Position numbers and translations under genes: made by a program
Notes under the pieces: model-generated
The model's input: the letters and a program-made list of their open reading frames with translations, nothing else
What the model was told of the DNA's origin: nothing
Database searches by the model: none
Shown here: piece after piece, positions 16,179 to 24,251 of the stretch
Layout: the number at the start of each line of letters is the position of its first letter
How positions within the stretch are numbered: the stretch's first letter is position 1
NCBI GenBank assembly: GCA_900768705.1
Contig: CAAGEB010000083.1
Coordinates: 1-38,569 of the forward strand
Source: Oscillospiraceae bacterium
Lineage (GTDB): Bacteria > Bacillota > Clostridia > Oscillospirales > Ruminococcaceae
DNA: 38,569 nucleotides
Direction: 5' to 3'

Positions 16179-16852
16179 TATCTTTCACTCCTTTCCTTTG
16201 TCAGCTTTCTCGACAGTAATGAAAGCGGAAAGCATACCAGAAAATACATCAGGAAAATTGCCGCATACACCCATATTGCCGCATTCGGATACTCAAAACG
16301 GTTGGCGTCAATAATCTGATTTCCCACCTTCAGCACCTCGGTAACACCGATAAGGGATACCAAAGCTGTGGTCTTGATAATTCTGGTGGAAAGGTTTATG
16401 ATATTAGGGGTAAGCCCCCTGATTGCCTGAGGAAAAATTATGTAAACATACAGCTGAAACTTACTGAGTCCCAAGGAAAGACCGGATTCAAACTGATGCT
16501 TCGGAATGGAACTGAATTCCGCACGAACCAGATCTCCCACCTCCGAGGTACCCCAGATAGTGAGCATTATCACCGAAGCTGTTTCGCCGTCGAAATTAAT
16601 TCCCGTAAGTCTTGTAACTCCGAAGAAGATAATAAACAGCCATACAAGCTGAGGCATTATGCGGACAATTTCTATATACACCCGACAAATCGCTTTAACC
16701 ACAGGATTTTTCACCAGCATAACTGCGCCCATCAGCACCCCAAGGATCAATGAAAATCCAATTGCTATAAGGGACAGCCGAAGCGTTACCCAAAGTCCGG
16801 AAAGCAGGCGTACCATATTGTTGCCTATAAACAGCACTTCAATTCCCTGCAC
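16178..16852 (-). CDS. Amino acid ABC transporter permease (second)
   Basis: The 224-residue integral membrane subunit has about five helices, beginning VRLLSGLWVTLRLSLIAIGFSLILG. The EAA loop that docks to the ATPase is recognisable in FESGLSLGLSKFQLYVYIIF followed by PQAIRGLTPNIIN. It starts with GTG at 16852, 7 bases after AAAGGAGG, and overlaps the end of the first permease by 14 bases. A heterodimer of the two different permeases is the usual arrangement for this importer class. Confidence 0.94.
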   Translation of the reverse strand: MQGIEVLFIGNNMVRLLSGLWVTLRLSLIAIGFSLILGVLMGAVMLVKNPVVKAICRVYIEIVRIMPQLVWLFIIFFGVTRLTGINFDGETASVIMLTIWGTSEVGDLVRAEFSSIPKHQFESGLSLGLSKFQLYVYIIFPQAIRGLTPNIINLSTRIIKTTALVSLIGVTEVLKVGNQIIDANRFEYPNAAIWVYAAIFLMYFLVCFPLSLLSRKLTKERSER

Positions 16853-17492
16853 GGCGAAGCCTCCTTTCCAAAACCGAAAACAGAATCGAAATCGGCAGTA
16901 TCACAACAAGGTAAGCCGCCACCAGCATAAGCAGTGCTTCCCAAGTATTGTAGTACATTCCGATAAGATCCTTGGCAACATACATCAGATCCGCCAGAGA
17001 AACCGCACTGAAAACGCTGGTTTCCTTCAGCAGAAAAATCACATTTGCACACAATGCCGGAACGGAAACAGAAGCCGCCTGAGGAATTACTATGTAGCGC
17101 ATAATCTGTCCCCGACGAAGTCCCAGACTTTCCGCACCCTCCAACTGAACCTTTCCCACGGATTTAAGACCGCTGAGAAAGCTTTCAGCCATATAGCTGC
17201 CGCCCAGAAACGCCAGACCGATTATTCCGCAGGCCTCGCTTGAAAGCATAATTCCCACCTTGGGGAGACCGAAATAAAGGAAAAAAAGCTGAACAATAAG
17301 CGGCGTATTTCTCGATAATTCGATATACGCAGCCACAATCTGCCGTGCAACCGGTATGCGGTAATATTTCATCAACGCACACAGCAGTCCGACTGCCGCC
17401 GCACACACTATACCGATGGCTCCTATCGTCACAGTCAGCACCGTTGCTTCGACATACATCGGCATAAATCTTTGTATAAATGACCAGTCCAA
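16839..17492 (-). CDS. Amino acid ABC transporter permease (first)
   Basis: I place the start at TTG 17492, giving 217 residues that begin (M)DWSFIQRFMPMYVEA, the usual N-terminus of this family. GGAG sits at 17500-17503, 7 bases upstream of it. The ATG 12 codons further up (17528) has no ribosome binding site. About five membrane helices and the EAA loop (LEGAESLGLRRGQIMRYIVI, then PQA) are present. It is the first gene of the leftward operon of two permeases, an ATPase and a binding protein, expressed from the promoter at 17566-17594 with a leader of about 65 bases. Confidence 0.9.
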   Translation of the reverse strand: MDWSFIQRFMPMYVEATVLTVTIGAIGIVCAAAVGLLCALMKYYRIPVARQIVAAYIELSRNTPLIVQLFFLYFGLPKVGIMLSSEACGIIGLAFLGGSYMAESFLSGLKSVGKVQLEGAESLGLRRGQIMRYIVIPQAASVSVPALCANVIFLLKETSVFSAVSLADLMYVAKDLIGMYYNTWEALLMLVAAYLVVILPISILFSVLERRLRRAGN

Positions 17493-17565
17493 ATTATCAC
17501 TCCGTACCTTGCGGAAATCCTTCCGCATTAATTATTTTGTACAGACTGTTTTCCGGTATGTGTAA

Positions 17566-17594
17566 ATTATAGCACACAAAGCATACAATGTCAA
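17566..17594 (-). promoter_or_regulatory. Promoter of the amino acid ABC transporter operon
   Basis: On the minus strand a perfect TTGACA (17589-17594) and TATAAT (17566-17571) are separated by 17 bases, with TG one base before the -10. No T-box or other recognised riboswitch lies between it and the first gene. Confidence 0.88.
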
Positions 17595-17843
17595 TAGGTT
17601 TTCTAGAATTATTTGAACAAATCCACTCAACATTTTTGCCGAAAAAAAGTCAGAATAAACAATAGGTTTTTCCGAAACCAATTCGGAAAACAAAAACAGC
17701 CGGAAACCATAATACCATACAAATAATGACGGGAAGAATATTCTTCTCCGATACATTATATGTTGTGAGAAAAAATCTGCGTCAGGGCAAAAGTTTGGAG
17801 TTGAGACAGCCCAACTCCTTACTTATGGAACCTTATCACGGAA
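17595..17843 (-). terminator. Intergenic region after pheT with two hairpins
   Basis: There is no gene here. Reading leftward after pheT, GGAGTTG/CAACTCC (17797-17818) forms a 7-bp hairpin followed by AAACTTTTG, a weak terminator candidate. A second hairpin, GTTTTCCGAA/TTCGGAAAAAC (17666-17691), lies closer to the transporter promoter and is followed within about 25 bases by a run of T. One or both probably end the pheST transcript. Confidence 0.45.
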
Positions 17844-20255
17844 TTACATTCTCCGTACTGCTCCGAGCTTTTCCTTCAGCAGAGCAGCGATTTTTTCCAT
17901 CTCCTCGTCCGCCTGTTCATCGGAAACATCTGCGGCAGAATCGGCAAAGGTGATTGTAAATGTAAGGCTCTTCTTGTCTGCGCCCAGCTTTTCGCTTTCG
18001 TAATGATCGAAGAAGCGGATATCGGACACCAATGTTCCGGACTGTTTTATAACATCCTCGATTTCAACGCAGAGAGTCTTTTTGTCGGTAATCAGGGACA
18101 AATCACGGTTTACCGAAACGAAATTGCCTGCGGGAGTGTATTTTATTCCCTGCTTGTACTGCTTTGCGATTTCATTATAATTAAGCTCCGCAATGATAAT
18201 ATTCAGGTCGGTTTTCTTACTTTCCGCAATATTAAGACCCTCAATAATTTCATATTTCAGCTTTCCAAGATATCCTATACAAACTCCTCCGCAGTAAATA
18301 TCGGCAGTAATACCGGGATGAAGGAACTCCCTGCTGCCACGCTCATAGCGGAACTCCAACCCGTTGGAAACTGCAAAGGCTTCAAGGCTTTCCTTGACGG
18401 TGAAAAAGCTCTCTCCGGCTCCGTAGGCACCGATACAAAGCGTTTTCCGCTCCTCGGGAGCTTCGGTAAGCGGCAATGCTTTGGGAAGATATACATTGGC
18501 AATCTCGAAAAATCTTCCCTCATCGTGGTCGGTTTTGATATTGTCCGAAATTACATTCAGCATACAGGGAGCCATTATGGTACGCATAATTGACAAATGC
18601 TCCGTAATCGGATTCAGCAGCTTGACAGCACGGCGTTCGGGAGCATTTTCGGGCAGAAGAAGCATATCCAGCTCCTTTACAGAGTACATTGCAAAGGTCT
18701 GAACCTCATAGAAGCCTTGAGTGCAGAAAAATTTCTTTGTGTTAAGCTCCTTGCTCTGCAGGAAATTAAGACCGCCGTTTGTTACCTTTGCGCTGTCAAG
18801 GAAAGTAGGTACAACATGTTCATAGCCGTATTCACGGATAACCTCCTCGGCGATATCCTGATAATTCTCCACATCGCCTCTCCAGCGTGGCACGGTAACG
18901 GTAAGAACCTCACCCTTATCCTCAACTCCGAAAGCAAGTGATTTCAGAATAGATACAATTTCCTCCTTGGGAACGCTTATTCCGAGAACACGGTTAATCC
19001 TCTCAACTGTAACATCAAATACACGGCTTTCCGTATCCTCGCCCGCAGAAACATCAAAATGTGAATTTCCGATTTCGGCAACGCCCAGCTTCTGTATCAG
19101 ATTAAGCGCACGAGCCATTCCGCATTCTACGCCGTATTCGTCAACGCCCTTTTCAAACCTGCCCGCAGCGTCGGTGTGAAGACCTATGGAACGGGAAGTG
19201 CGGCGGATATTGTCACGGCGGAATTTAGCGGCTTCAAGAAGAATTTCCGAAGTTTCGGGCTTGATTTCACTGTTTAGACCGCCCATAATTCCCGCAAGAC
19301 CTACACCCTTTGTCTTATCGCAGATAAGCAGATTTTCGGGATTCAGCAGCCGTTCCTTTTCGTCCAGCGTGGTGATTTTTTCTCCGTCTGCGGCACGGCG
19401 CACAATAATCGACTTGCCCTCAAGAGTATCAAGGTCGTAAGCGTGCATAGGCTGACCTATTTCAAGAAGAACATAGTTCGTAATATCAACAATGGCGTCA
19501 ATAGAACCGAAGCCGCATACAGAAAGTCTGCGCTTCATCCACTGAGGCGATTCAAAATGCTTAACATTGTAAATGTAATCTCCCAGATAACGGGGGCAAA
19601 GGTCGGATGCCTCCACGGATACGGAAATTTCGGATTTCACGATGTCCGTTCTGGTAAAGCTGTAATCAGGCTCCTTCAGGGGCTTTTTCAGGAAAGCCGC
19701 AGCCTCTCTTGCAATTCCCAGAACCGACTGACAATCGGGACGGTTTGCGGTAACGGAAATGTCAAACACATAATCGTCCAGCTCCAGCGTCTTTACAATA
19801 TCCTCTCCCACAACCGAATTATCGGGAAGAATAAGTATCCCGTGAACTCCTGCGCCTTTCTGCCAGTCCTCGCCGATTCCCAGCTCTTCTCCCGAGCAAA
19901 GCATACCATAACTCATTATCCCCGCCATTTTACGGGGAGCAATTTCAATTCCTCCGGGGAGCTTTGCGCCAACCACAGCAGCAGGAACCTTTGCGCCCTT
20001 GAAAACATTGTCCGCACCCGTAAGAATAACATTGTCCTCACCGAAGCTTCCGCAGTTTACATGGCAGAGATGCAGATGAGTTCCCTCAATTTTTTCGATA
20101 GAGTTAACCTCACCTACAACAACTTTCTCAATATCCTTTCCCAGATAAACTGTTTCCTCCACTTCAAAGCCTGCGTCAAACAGCTTTTTTACCAGCTCTT
20201 CCGTGGAAACATCTATATCAACATAGTCCTTGAGCCAACTCTGCAATATCTTCAT
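17844..20255 (-). CDS. pheT: Phenylalanine-tRNA ligase beta subunit
   Basis: PheT forms an alpha2-beta2 enzyme with PheS that charges tRNA-Phe and edits mischarged Tyr. The 803 residues show the N-terminal tRNA-binding domain (VVVGEVNSIEKIEGTHLHLC, VPAAVVGAKLPGG), the B3/B4 editing region (FDISVTANRPDCQSVLGIARE), the B5 domain (FDVTVERINRVLGISVPKEE), the catalytic-like core and the C-terminal anticodon-binding FDX-ACB domain (YTPAGNFVSVNRDLSLI, ending LKEKLGAVRRM). It starts 12 bases after pheS, with GGGGGA before the ATG. It shares the pheS T-box leader. Confidence 0.98.
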   Translation of the reverse strand: MKILQSWLKDYVDIDVSTEELVKKLFDAGFEVEETVYLGKDIEKVVVGEVNSIEKIEGTHLHLCHVNCGSFGEDNVILTGADNVFKGAKVPAAVVGAKLPGGIEIAPRKMAGIMSYGMLCSGEELGIGEDWQKGAGVHGILILPDNSVVGEDIVKTLELDDYVFDISVTANRPDCQSVLGIAREAAAFLKKPLKEPDYSFTRTDIVKSEISVSVEASDLCPRYLGDYIYNVKHFESPQWMKRRLSVCGFGSIDAIVDITNYVLLEIGQPMHAYDLDTLEGKSIIVRRAADGEKITTLDEKERLLNPENLLICDKTKGVGLAGIMGGLNSEIKPETSEILLEAAKFRRDNIRRTSRSIGLHTDAAGRFEKGVDEYGVECGMARALNLIQKLGVAEIGNSHFDVSAGEDTESRVFDVTVERINRVLGISVPKEEIVSILKSLAFGVEDKGEVLTVTVPRWRGDVENYQDIAEEVIREYGYEHVVPTFLDSAKVTNGGLNFLQSKELNTKKFFCTQGFYEVQTFAMYSVKELDMLLLPENAPERRAVKLLNPITEHLSIMRTIMAPCMLNVISDNIKTDHDEGRFFEIANVYLPKALPLTEAPEERKTLCIGAYGAGESFFTVKESLEAFAVSNGLEFRYERGSREFLHPGITADIYCGGVCIGYLGKLKYEIIEGLNIAESKKTDLNIIIAELNYNEIAKQYKQGIKYTPAGNFVSVNRDLSLITDKKTLCVEIEDVIKQSGTLVSDIRFFDHYESEKLGADKKSLTFTITFADSAADVSDEQADEEMEKIAALLKEKLGAVRRM

Positions 20256-20267
20256 ATTCTTTCCCCC

Positions 20268-21287
20268 TTATGCCTTGAACTGCTGCAAAAAGTCCAGATT
20301 GTTCTCGAAAAGAACACCCATATTTCCGATACCGTACTTCAGCATTGCAATACGCTCTATGCCGATACCGAAGGCAAAGCCCGAATACTCCTCCGGGTCA
20401 ACTCCGCAGTTCTCAAGAACCTTCTTATTCACAACTCCGCCGCCGAGAACCTCAATCCAGCCTGTTCCCTTGCAAAGTGAACAGCCGCAGCCGCCGCACT
20501 CGAAGCAGCTTACATCCACCTCCACGGAAGGCTCGGTAAACGGGAAATAGGAAGGACGCAGACGGGTTCTGGTTTCGCTGCCGAAAATGCTCTGAACAAA
20601 TTTATTCAGCATTCCCTGCAAATCACACAGGGTAATTCCCTTATCCACCACCAGACCTTCCATCTGGCTGAACATGGGAGAATGGGTAGCGTCGCTGTCG
20701 GAGCGGAACACCTTACCGGGAACAAGCACCTTAATAGGCGGCTTCTTTGCGTCCATAGTGCGTATCTGTCCGGGAGAGGTGTGAGTTCTCAGAAGAAGAT
20801 CTTCGGTTATCCAGAAGGTATCCTGCATATCTCTCGAAGGGTGATCCTTAAGTACATTCAAGCGGGTAAAATTGTGATCGTCGTCCTCAATTTCGGGACC
20901 CTCATAAACCTCGAAGCCCATACCGATAAAAACATCAATCATCTGCTGCTTGATAAGGGTGATCGGATGAAGATTTCCGATAGGTCTGCGAAGTGCGGGC
21001 ATTGTCACATCCACCGCTTCGCTTTCATATCGTGCAGCAAGCTCCTTTTTCTTTATTTCCGACTGCTTTGCGGAATAAATGCTCTCCGCCCACACACGAA
21101 CCTCGTTTACAGCCTTGCCGAAAAGGGGCTTCTCCTCCGGGGGAACACTCTTCATTTCCTTCATCAGCCCGGAAATTACGCCTGATTTTCCCAGATACTT
21201 CTGCCAGAATTCCGACAGCTGGGAACCGTTTTCTACGCTCTCCGCAGCGGACTTCACCTGTTCCTTGATTTCACTGAAATCCTTCAT
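20268..21287 (-). CDS. pheS: Phenylalanine-tRNA ligase alpha subunit
   Basis: The start is the ATG at 21287, after GGAGG; the longer in-frame ORF runs into the T-box terminator and is rejected. The 339 residues have the N-terminal coiled-coil arm (about 1-90, MKDFSEIKEQVKSAAESVEN) and the class II catalytic core: motif 1 around HPITLIKQQMIDVFIGMGFE, motif 2 in LLLRTHTSPGQIRTM, and motif 3 GIGIERIAMLKYGI. A Cys-rich insertion (CFECGGCGCSLCKGTGW) before the phenylalanine pocket is usual in Firmicutes PheS. It leads the pheST operon, and premature termination is controlled by uncharged tRNA-Phe. Confidence 0.98.
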   Translation of the reverse strand: MKDFSEIKEQVKSAAESVENGSQLSEFWQKYLGKSGVISGLMKEMKSVPPEEKPLFGKAVNEVRVWAESIYSAKQSEIKKKELAARYESEAVDVTMPALRRPIGNLHPITLIKQQMIDVFIGMGFEVYEGPEIEDDDHNFTRLNVLKDHPSRDMQDTFWITEDLLLRTHTSPGQIRTMDAKKPPIKVLVPGKVFRSDSDATHSPMFSQMEGLVVDKGITLCDLQGMLNKFVQSIFGSETRTRLRPSYFPFTEPSVEVDVSCFECGGCGCSLCKGTGWIEVLGGGVVNKKVLENCGVDPEEYSGFAFGIGIERIAMLKYGIGNMGVLFENNLDFLQQFKA

Positions 21288-21301
21288 AAAAATCCTCCAT
21301 A

Positions 21302-21540
21302 AAACAACACGCCCCCGTGAAGCAAGCTTCACAGGGGCGAAAAATTCCGCGGTACCACCCTGATTCGGAGAATAACTCCGCACTCATTCGCCTTAACGCG
21401 GCGCGCGTTCTGCTTAGTTTCTCGCAGACAGCTCCGGTGCTGAAATTCACGAAAAGCTCCGGAAGAACGCTTCCAGCCACGGCGTTCACTCTCTGTTCCG
21501 GGAAAAATTCCGCTACTTACACACCTTCAACGCATTACAG
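21302..21540 (-). ncRNA. T-box riboswitch leader controlling pheST
   Basis: On the minus strand the universal T-box core AGGGTGGTACCGCG lies at 21361-21348. It is followed by an intrinsic terminator whose arms CGCCCCTGTGAAGC and GCTTCACGGGGGCG span 21339-21310, with a T-rich tail (TGTTGTTTT). Upstream are an AGAGAGTGAA stretch typical of the stem I base and a GTGAATTTCAGC loop containing a TTC codon in the position expected for the specifier, which reads phenylalanine. Uncharged tRNA-Phe should stabilise the antiterminator and allow expression of pheS and pheT. The stem I assignment was done by eye. Confidence 0.92.
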
Positions 21541-21545
21541 GTCAC

Positions 21546-21574
21546 ATTATAGCACAAATAATAAATTTTGTCAA
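21546..21574 (-). promoter_or_regulatory. Promoter of the pheST T-box transcript
   Basis: On the minus strand TTGACA (21569-21574) and TATAAT (21546-21551) are separated by 17 bases, with TG before the -10. I see no convincing terminator between murD (ending at 21612) and this promoter, so some read-through from murD into the T-box is possible. Confidence 0.9.
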
Positions 21575-21611
21575 GAGCTGTTCCGCAGAAAAATTCAGAC
21601 GACACAGTTCC

Positions 21612-22925
21612 CTATTCGTTTACCAGTGCCTTGAAATGCCTTCCCCGCTCCTCGAAATTCTTGTAAAAGCCGTAGCTGGCGGCAGCGGGAGAAAGAAGCA
21701 CTCTCTTTTTTGCATACCGTTTTGCCAGAGCCACAGCCTGCTCCATATCATCCGCATACAGCAGGTGAACCTGCGCATTGCTGATAAGCTCGCCGATACG
21801 CTTTCCGCTGTCGGGAAGCAGTATTACATTTTCAACCGCTCCTCCGCTCAGAAAAGCTCCCAGCTTATCATAGGAAATCCCCCTGTCCATTCCGCCAAGA
21901 ATAAGGCAGTCCACCTTGTCAAAGGCATTGACGGCGGCTATTGCAGCTTCCGGAATGGTGCTTATACTGTCGTTGATGTATTCCACGCCGTTTATTTCCG
22001 CAACAAATTCAAGTCTGTGCTCCAAGCCTGCAAAATCGGGAAGCGAAGCCAGGCATTTATCGGCGTCCGCACCGAATTTAACACTTGCCGCCAGTGCCAT
22101 AGCAATATTATAGAGATTATGTTTTCCCCGCAGTCTTGTATGAATATCCGAAGCGGGAATTTCTCTGCCGAACAAATATATAGACCGTCCGTCGGTATGC
22201 ACATCCGCATCCGAAGTGCTGCCATCGGTTACATATTCGGAGGTAAAAATGCTGCCTTTTCCCTCAACGGGAAGCAGCTCCTTGTTTACAACCCCGATAT
22301 CATTCTCTTTCTGAAACCGCACTATATTCCGTTTTGCCTCCGAATAGGCGTCAAAGCTCACATAGTGATCCAGATGCTCCGGAAAAATATTCAGCAGCAG
22401 CGCAATATCCGGAGAATGATGTACAAATTCCAGCTGATGACAACCCATTTCGCAAACCGCCACGGTGTTTTCGTTCATTTCGGAAAGCCTTGCCAGCGGA
22501 GGCACGCCGATATTTCCGATAAGCATGGAATTATATCCGCAGGCAGTCAGAAAATGATGTATAAGCGAAGAGGTTGTGGACTTGCCCTTGGTGCCGGTTA
22601 TGCCTATTATCCTACAGGGCTTCAGCCGCAGAAGCAGCTCGGTCTGGGTTAGGATTTTAGCCTTTGTTCGCTCGTCATAGCTGTCCTTGATCACCACGCC
22701 CGGCGATTGAAGAATAATATCGTACTCACCCGCCCGTTTCAGATAATCTTCGCCGTAAATACCCGTTACACCGGGAATATTCTGCGGGTTCATATCAGCC
22801 ACAGCGATTTCGGCGCAGCAGCCAGCGTTTTTCAGCAGCTCCAGCCAGCACTTTCCTTCCCTGCCGAAGCCCAGAATAACGCAGCGTTTGTTATCAAAGA
22901 TGTTTCTGATTTCGTCAATCACCAT
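21612..22925 (-). CDS. murD: UDP-N-acetylmuramoyl-L-alanine:glutamate ligase (MurD family)
   Basis: MurD adds glutamate to UDP-MurNAc-L-Ala using ATP, in the cytoplasmic phase of peptidoglycan synthesis. The 437 residues start at the ATG at 22925, inside the end of the upstream gene (11-base overlap), with GGAGAG before it. The N-terminal Rossmann domain opens with VILGFGREGKCWLELL. The ATP loop GITGTKGKSTTSS is at about 108-120, HQLEF and FPEHLDHYVSFDAY lie in the central domain, and GLEHRLEFVAEINGVEYINDS begins the C-terminal ligand domain. Overlap with a MurL-like epimerase raises the possibility that this enzyme takes L-Glu (MurD2-like) rather than D-Glu. Sequence reading alone cannot decide. 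Confidence 0.93.
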   Translation of the reverse strand: MVIDEIRNIFDNKRCVILGFGREGKCWLELLKNAGCCAEIAVADMNPQNIPGVTGIYGEDYLKRAGEYDIILQSPGVVIKDSYDERTKAKILTQTELLLRLKPCRIIGITGTKGKSTTSSLIHHFLTACGYNSMLIGNIGVPPLARLSEMNENTVAVCEMGCHQLEFVHHSPDIALLLNIFPEHLDHYVSFDAYSEAKRNIVRFQKENDIGVVNKELLPVEGKGSIFTSEYVTDGSTSDADVHTDGRSIYLFGREIPASDIHTRLRGKHNLYNIAMALAASVKFGADADKCLASLPDFAGLEHRLEFVAEINGVEYINDSISTIPEAAIAAVNAFDKVDCLILGGMDRGISYDKLGAFLSGGAVENVILLPDSGKRIGELISNAQVHLLYADDMEQAVALAKRYAKKRVLLSPAAASYGFYKNFEERGRHFKALVNE

Positions 22926-24240
22926 TTGTAATACTCTCCAACAGCGGCAAAAATTCTTTCGGAACAAAATTGTCCTTATCAAAATAATTATCCTGATTTA
23001 CCGGAATATAATCCGGTAAATGTTCTTCAAATCGTCTAAACAGCACGGGAAGTCCGTTTTTTCTGCGCATATCGCATGCCTGCTTGAGTGCCAGCCGAAC
23101 CTCATTTTTGGTTCCCACGCACTCAAAGGGCTTATCCTCTCCCTCCAGCATAAGTCCGTCCAGCATTTCCGAAAATTCGGGATTGTCAGCCATATTGCAG
23201 CCGAAAATTTCCCGAAGCTTATCATCGTCCAGAAATGCCGCCAGAAGGACATATACATACAGGCACTTGGCGCATTTGCAGCACCAAGTATCGGTCTTTG
23301 AGCCTAGATTACAGCTTTGAAAAACGCCGAAATATTGCGGATATTTTACAAATTCCTTTGCTATCTGATACTCCGACAGCGGTCTTAACAGTGAAAAATA
23401 TTCCGGGCAATTGCCGAAGCTTTCCCTGCAATACTCACGGAAATCAGCTTCAAATTCCGTGGATTTACTGTATTGGTGATTGACATTTTTCCCGTCAACA
23501 TAGGTCTCGTTGGCACTGCTTTCGTTGGAAAGGACAATGTATTTCTTTCCCGTAAAGCAGGCAAAAAGCATCGCCGAAAAAGCCACCACCGCCGAAAAGG
23601 GAGTATGACCGTTCAGAAAACCCCGCTTGTTCAGTTCAAGGAGCGTTTTGTCAATGGTACGGTGCGGGAAAATACCGCAGCCTTCGGGTATTCCCGCAAC
23701 TGCCGCACAGCCGAGAGCAGCCTTGCGGGGATTAATAACATAGGGGGTAATATCACAGCCCGCCTTTTTCAGCAGCTCCAGCGTTACCACGCTGTCCTTG
23801 CCGCCGCCTATCGGCACCAGCGCACCGTAAAGCTCCGTACTGCCCGAAACAGGCTGCTCCCGATCGGGAGCAATTATAGTCATAAAATCATCAAAATCCG
23901 CATTTATGCCGTTTCGGTAAAAAAACTCTCCCAATCCGTTGAAATACAGCTTTTTCCACCAACTTTTCTGCCAATCGGACAGCCCGCCGCAGCGCACCTC
24001 CACAATCGGCGGACAGCAGCATTTCCAGTAGGAAACCAATTCCGCCATTCCAAGAGAAAAAGCTATCCGCTCCGCCTGACAGCGGTCATAGCAGCCCTTC
24101 GTCAGCGAAGCGTCAAACCGCCATTCCGGATAGAAATGGTATTCATCTATGCTGAAATGGAATCGGAGTAAATCATCTTCCAGCTCGAAGCTGTGATAGA
24201 TAAAGGTACAGTGTTCCGCTCTGAGTTCCTCAAAAGTCAT
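22915..24240 (-). CDS. murL: MurL-like UDP-MurNAc-L-Ala-L-Glu epimerase
   Basis: The 441-residue protein has a PP-loop-like ATP motif, GGGKDS, at 145-150 (LVPIGGGKDSVVTLELL) and conserved stretches that I recognise from MurL: LYFNGLGEFFYRNGI (98-112), IVLSNESSANETYVDGKNVN (235-254) followed by HQYSKSTEFEADF, and a Cys cluster CCKCAKC at 320-326. In Xanthomonas, MurL uses ATP (forming AMP and diphosphate) to invert the terminal L-Glu of UDP-MurNAc-L-Ala-L-Glu to D-Glu. The gene overlaps murD by 11 bases, as expected for a MurL-MurD2 pair, and follows tmcAL by 11 bases. The family assignment is from memory of the motifs, with strong support from context. AGGAG precedes the ATG. Confidence 0.8.
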   Translation of the reverse strand: MTFEELRAEHCTFIYHSFELEDDLLRFHFSIDEYHFYPEWRFDASLTKGCYDRCQAERIAFSLGMAELVSYWKCCCPPIVEVRCGGLSDWQKSWWKKLYFNGLGEFFYRNGINADFDDFMTIIAPDREQPVSGSTELYGALVPIGGGKDSVVTLELLKKAGCDITPYVINPRKAALGCAAVAGIPEGCGIFPHRTIDKTLLELNKRGFLNGHTPFSAVVAFSAMLFACFTGKKYIVLSNESSANETYVDGKNVNHQYSKSTEFEADFREYCRESFGNCPEYFSLLRPLSEYQIAKEFVKYPQYFGVFQSCNLGSKTDTWCCKCAKCLYVYVLLAAFLDDDKLREIFGCNMADNPEFSEMLDGLMLEGEDKPFECVGTKNEVRLALKQACDMRRKNGLPVLFRRFEEHLPDYIPVNQDNYFDKDNFVPKEFLPLLESITNGD

Positions 24241-24251
24241 TGCAATGCTCC

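Noticed and set aside
17493..17528. ATG start of the first amino acid permease at 17528
   Set aside because: No ribosome binding site precedes it. The TTG at 17492 has GGAG at the right distance and gives the standard MDWSF-type N-terminus of the family.
22915..24240. Calling the PP-loop protein a tRNA thiolase or QueC/TtcA relative
   Set aside because: The GGGKDS motif and Cys cluster suggest that superfamily, but the NGLGEFFYRN and SNESSANETYVDGKNVN stretches and the overlap with murD fit MurL much better.
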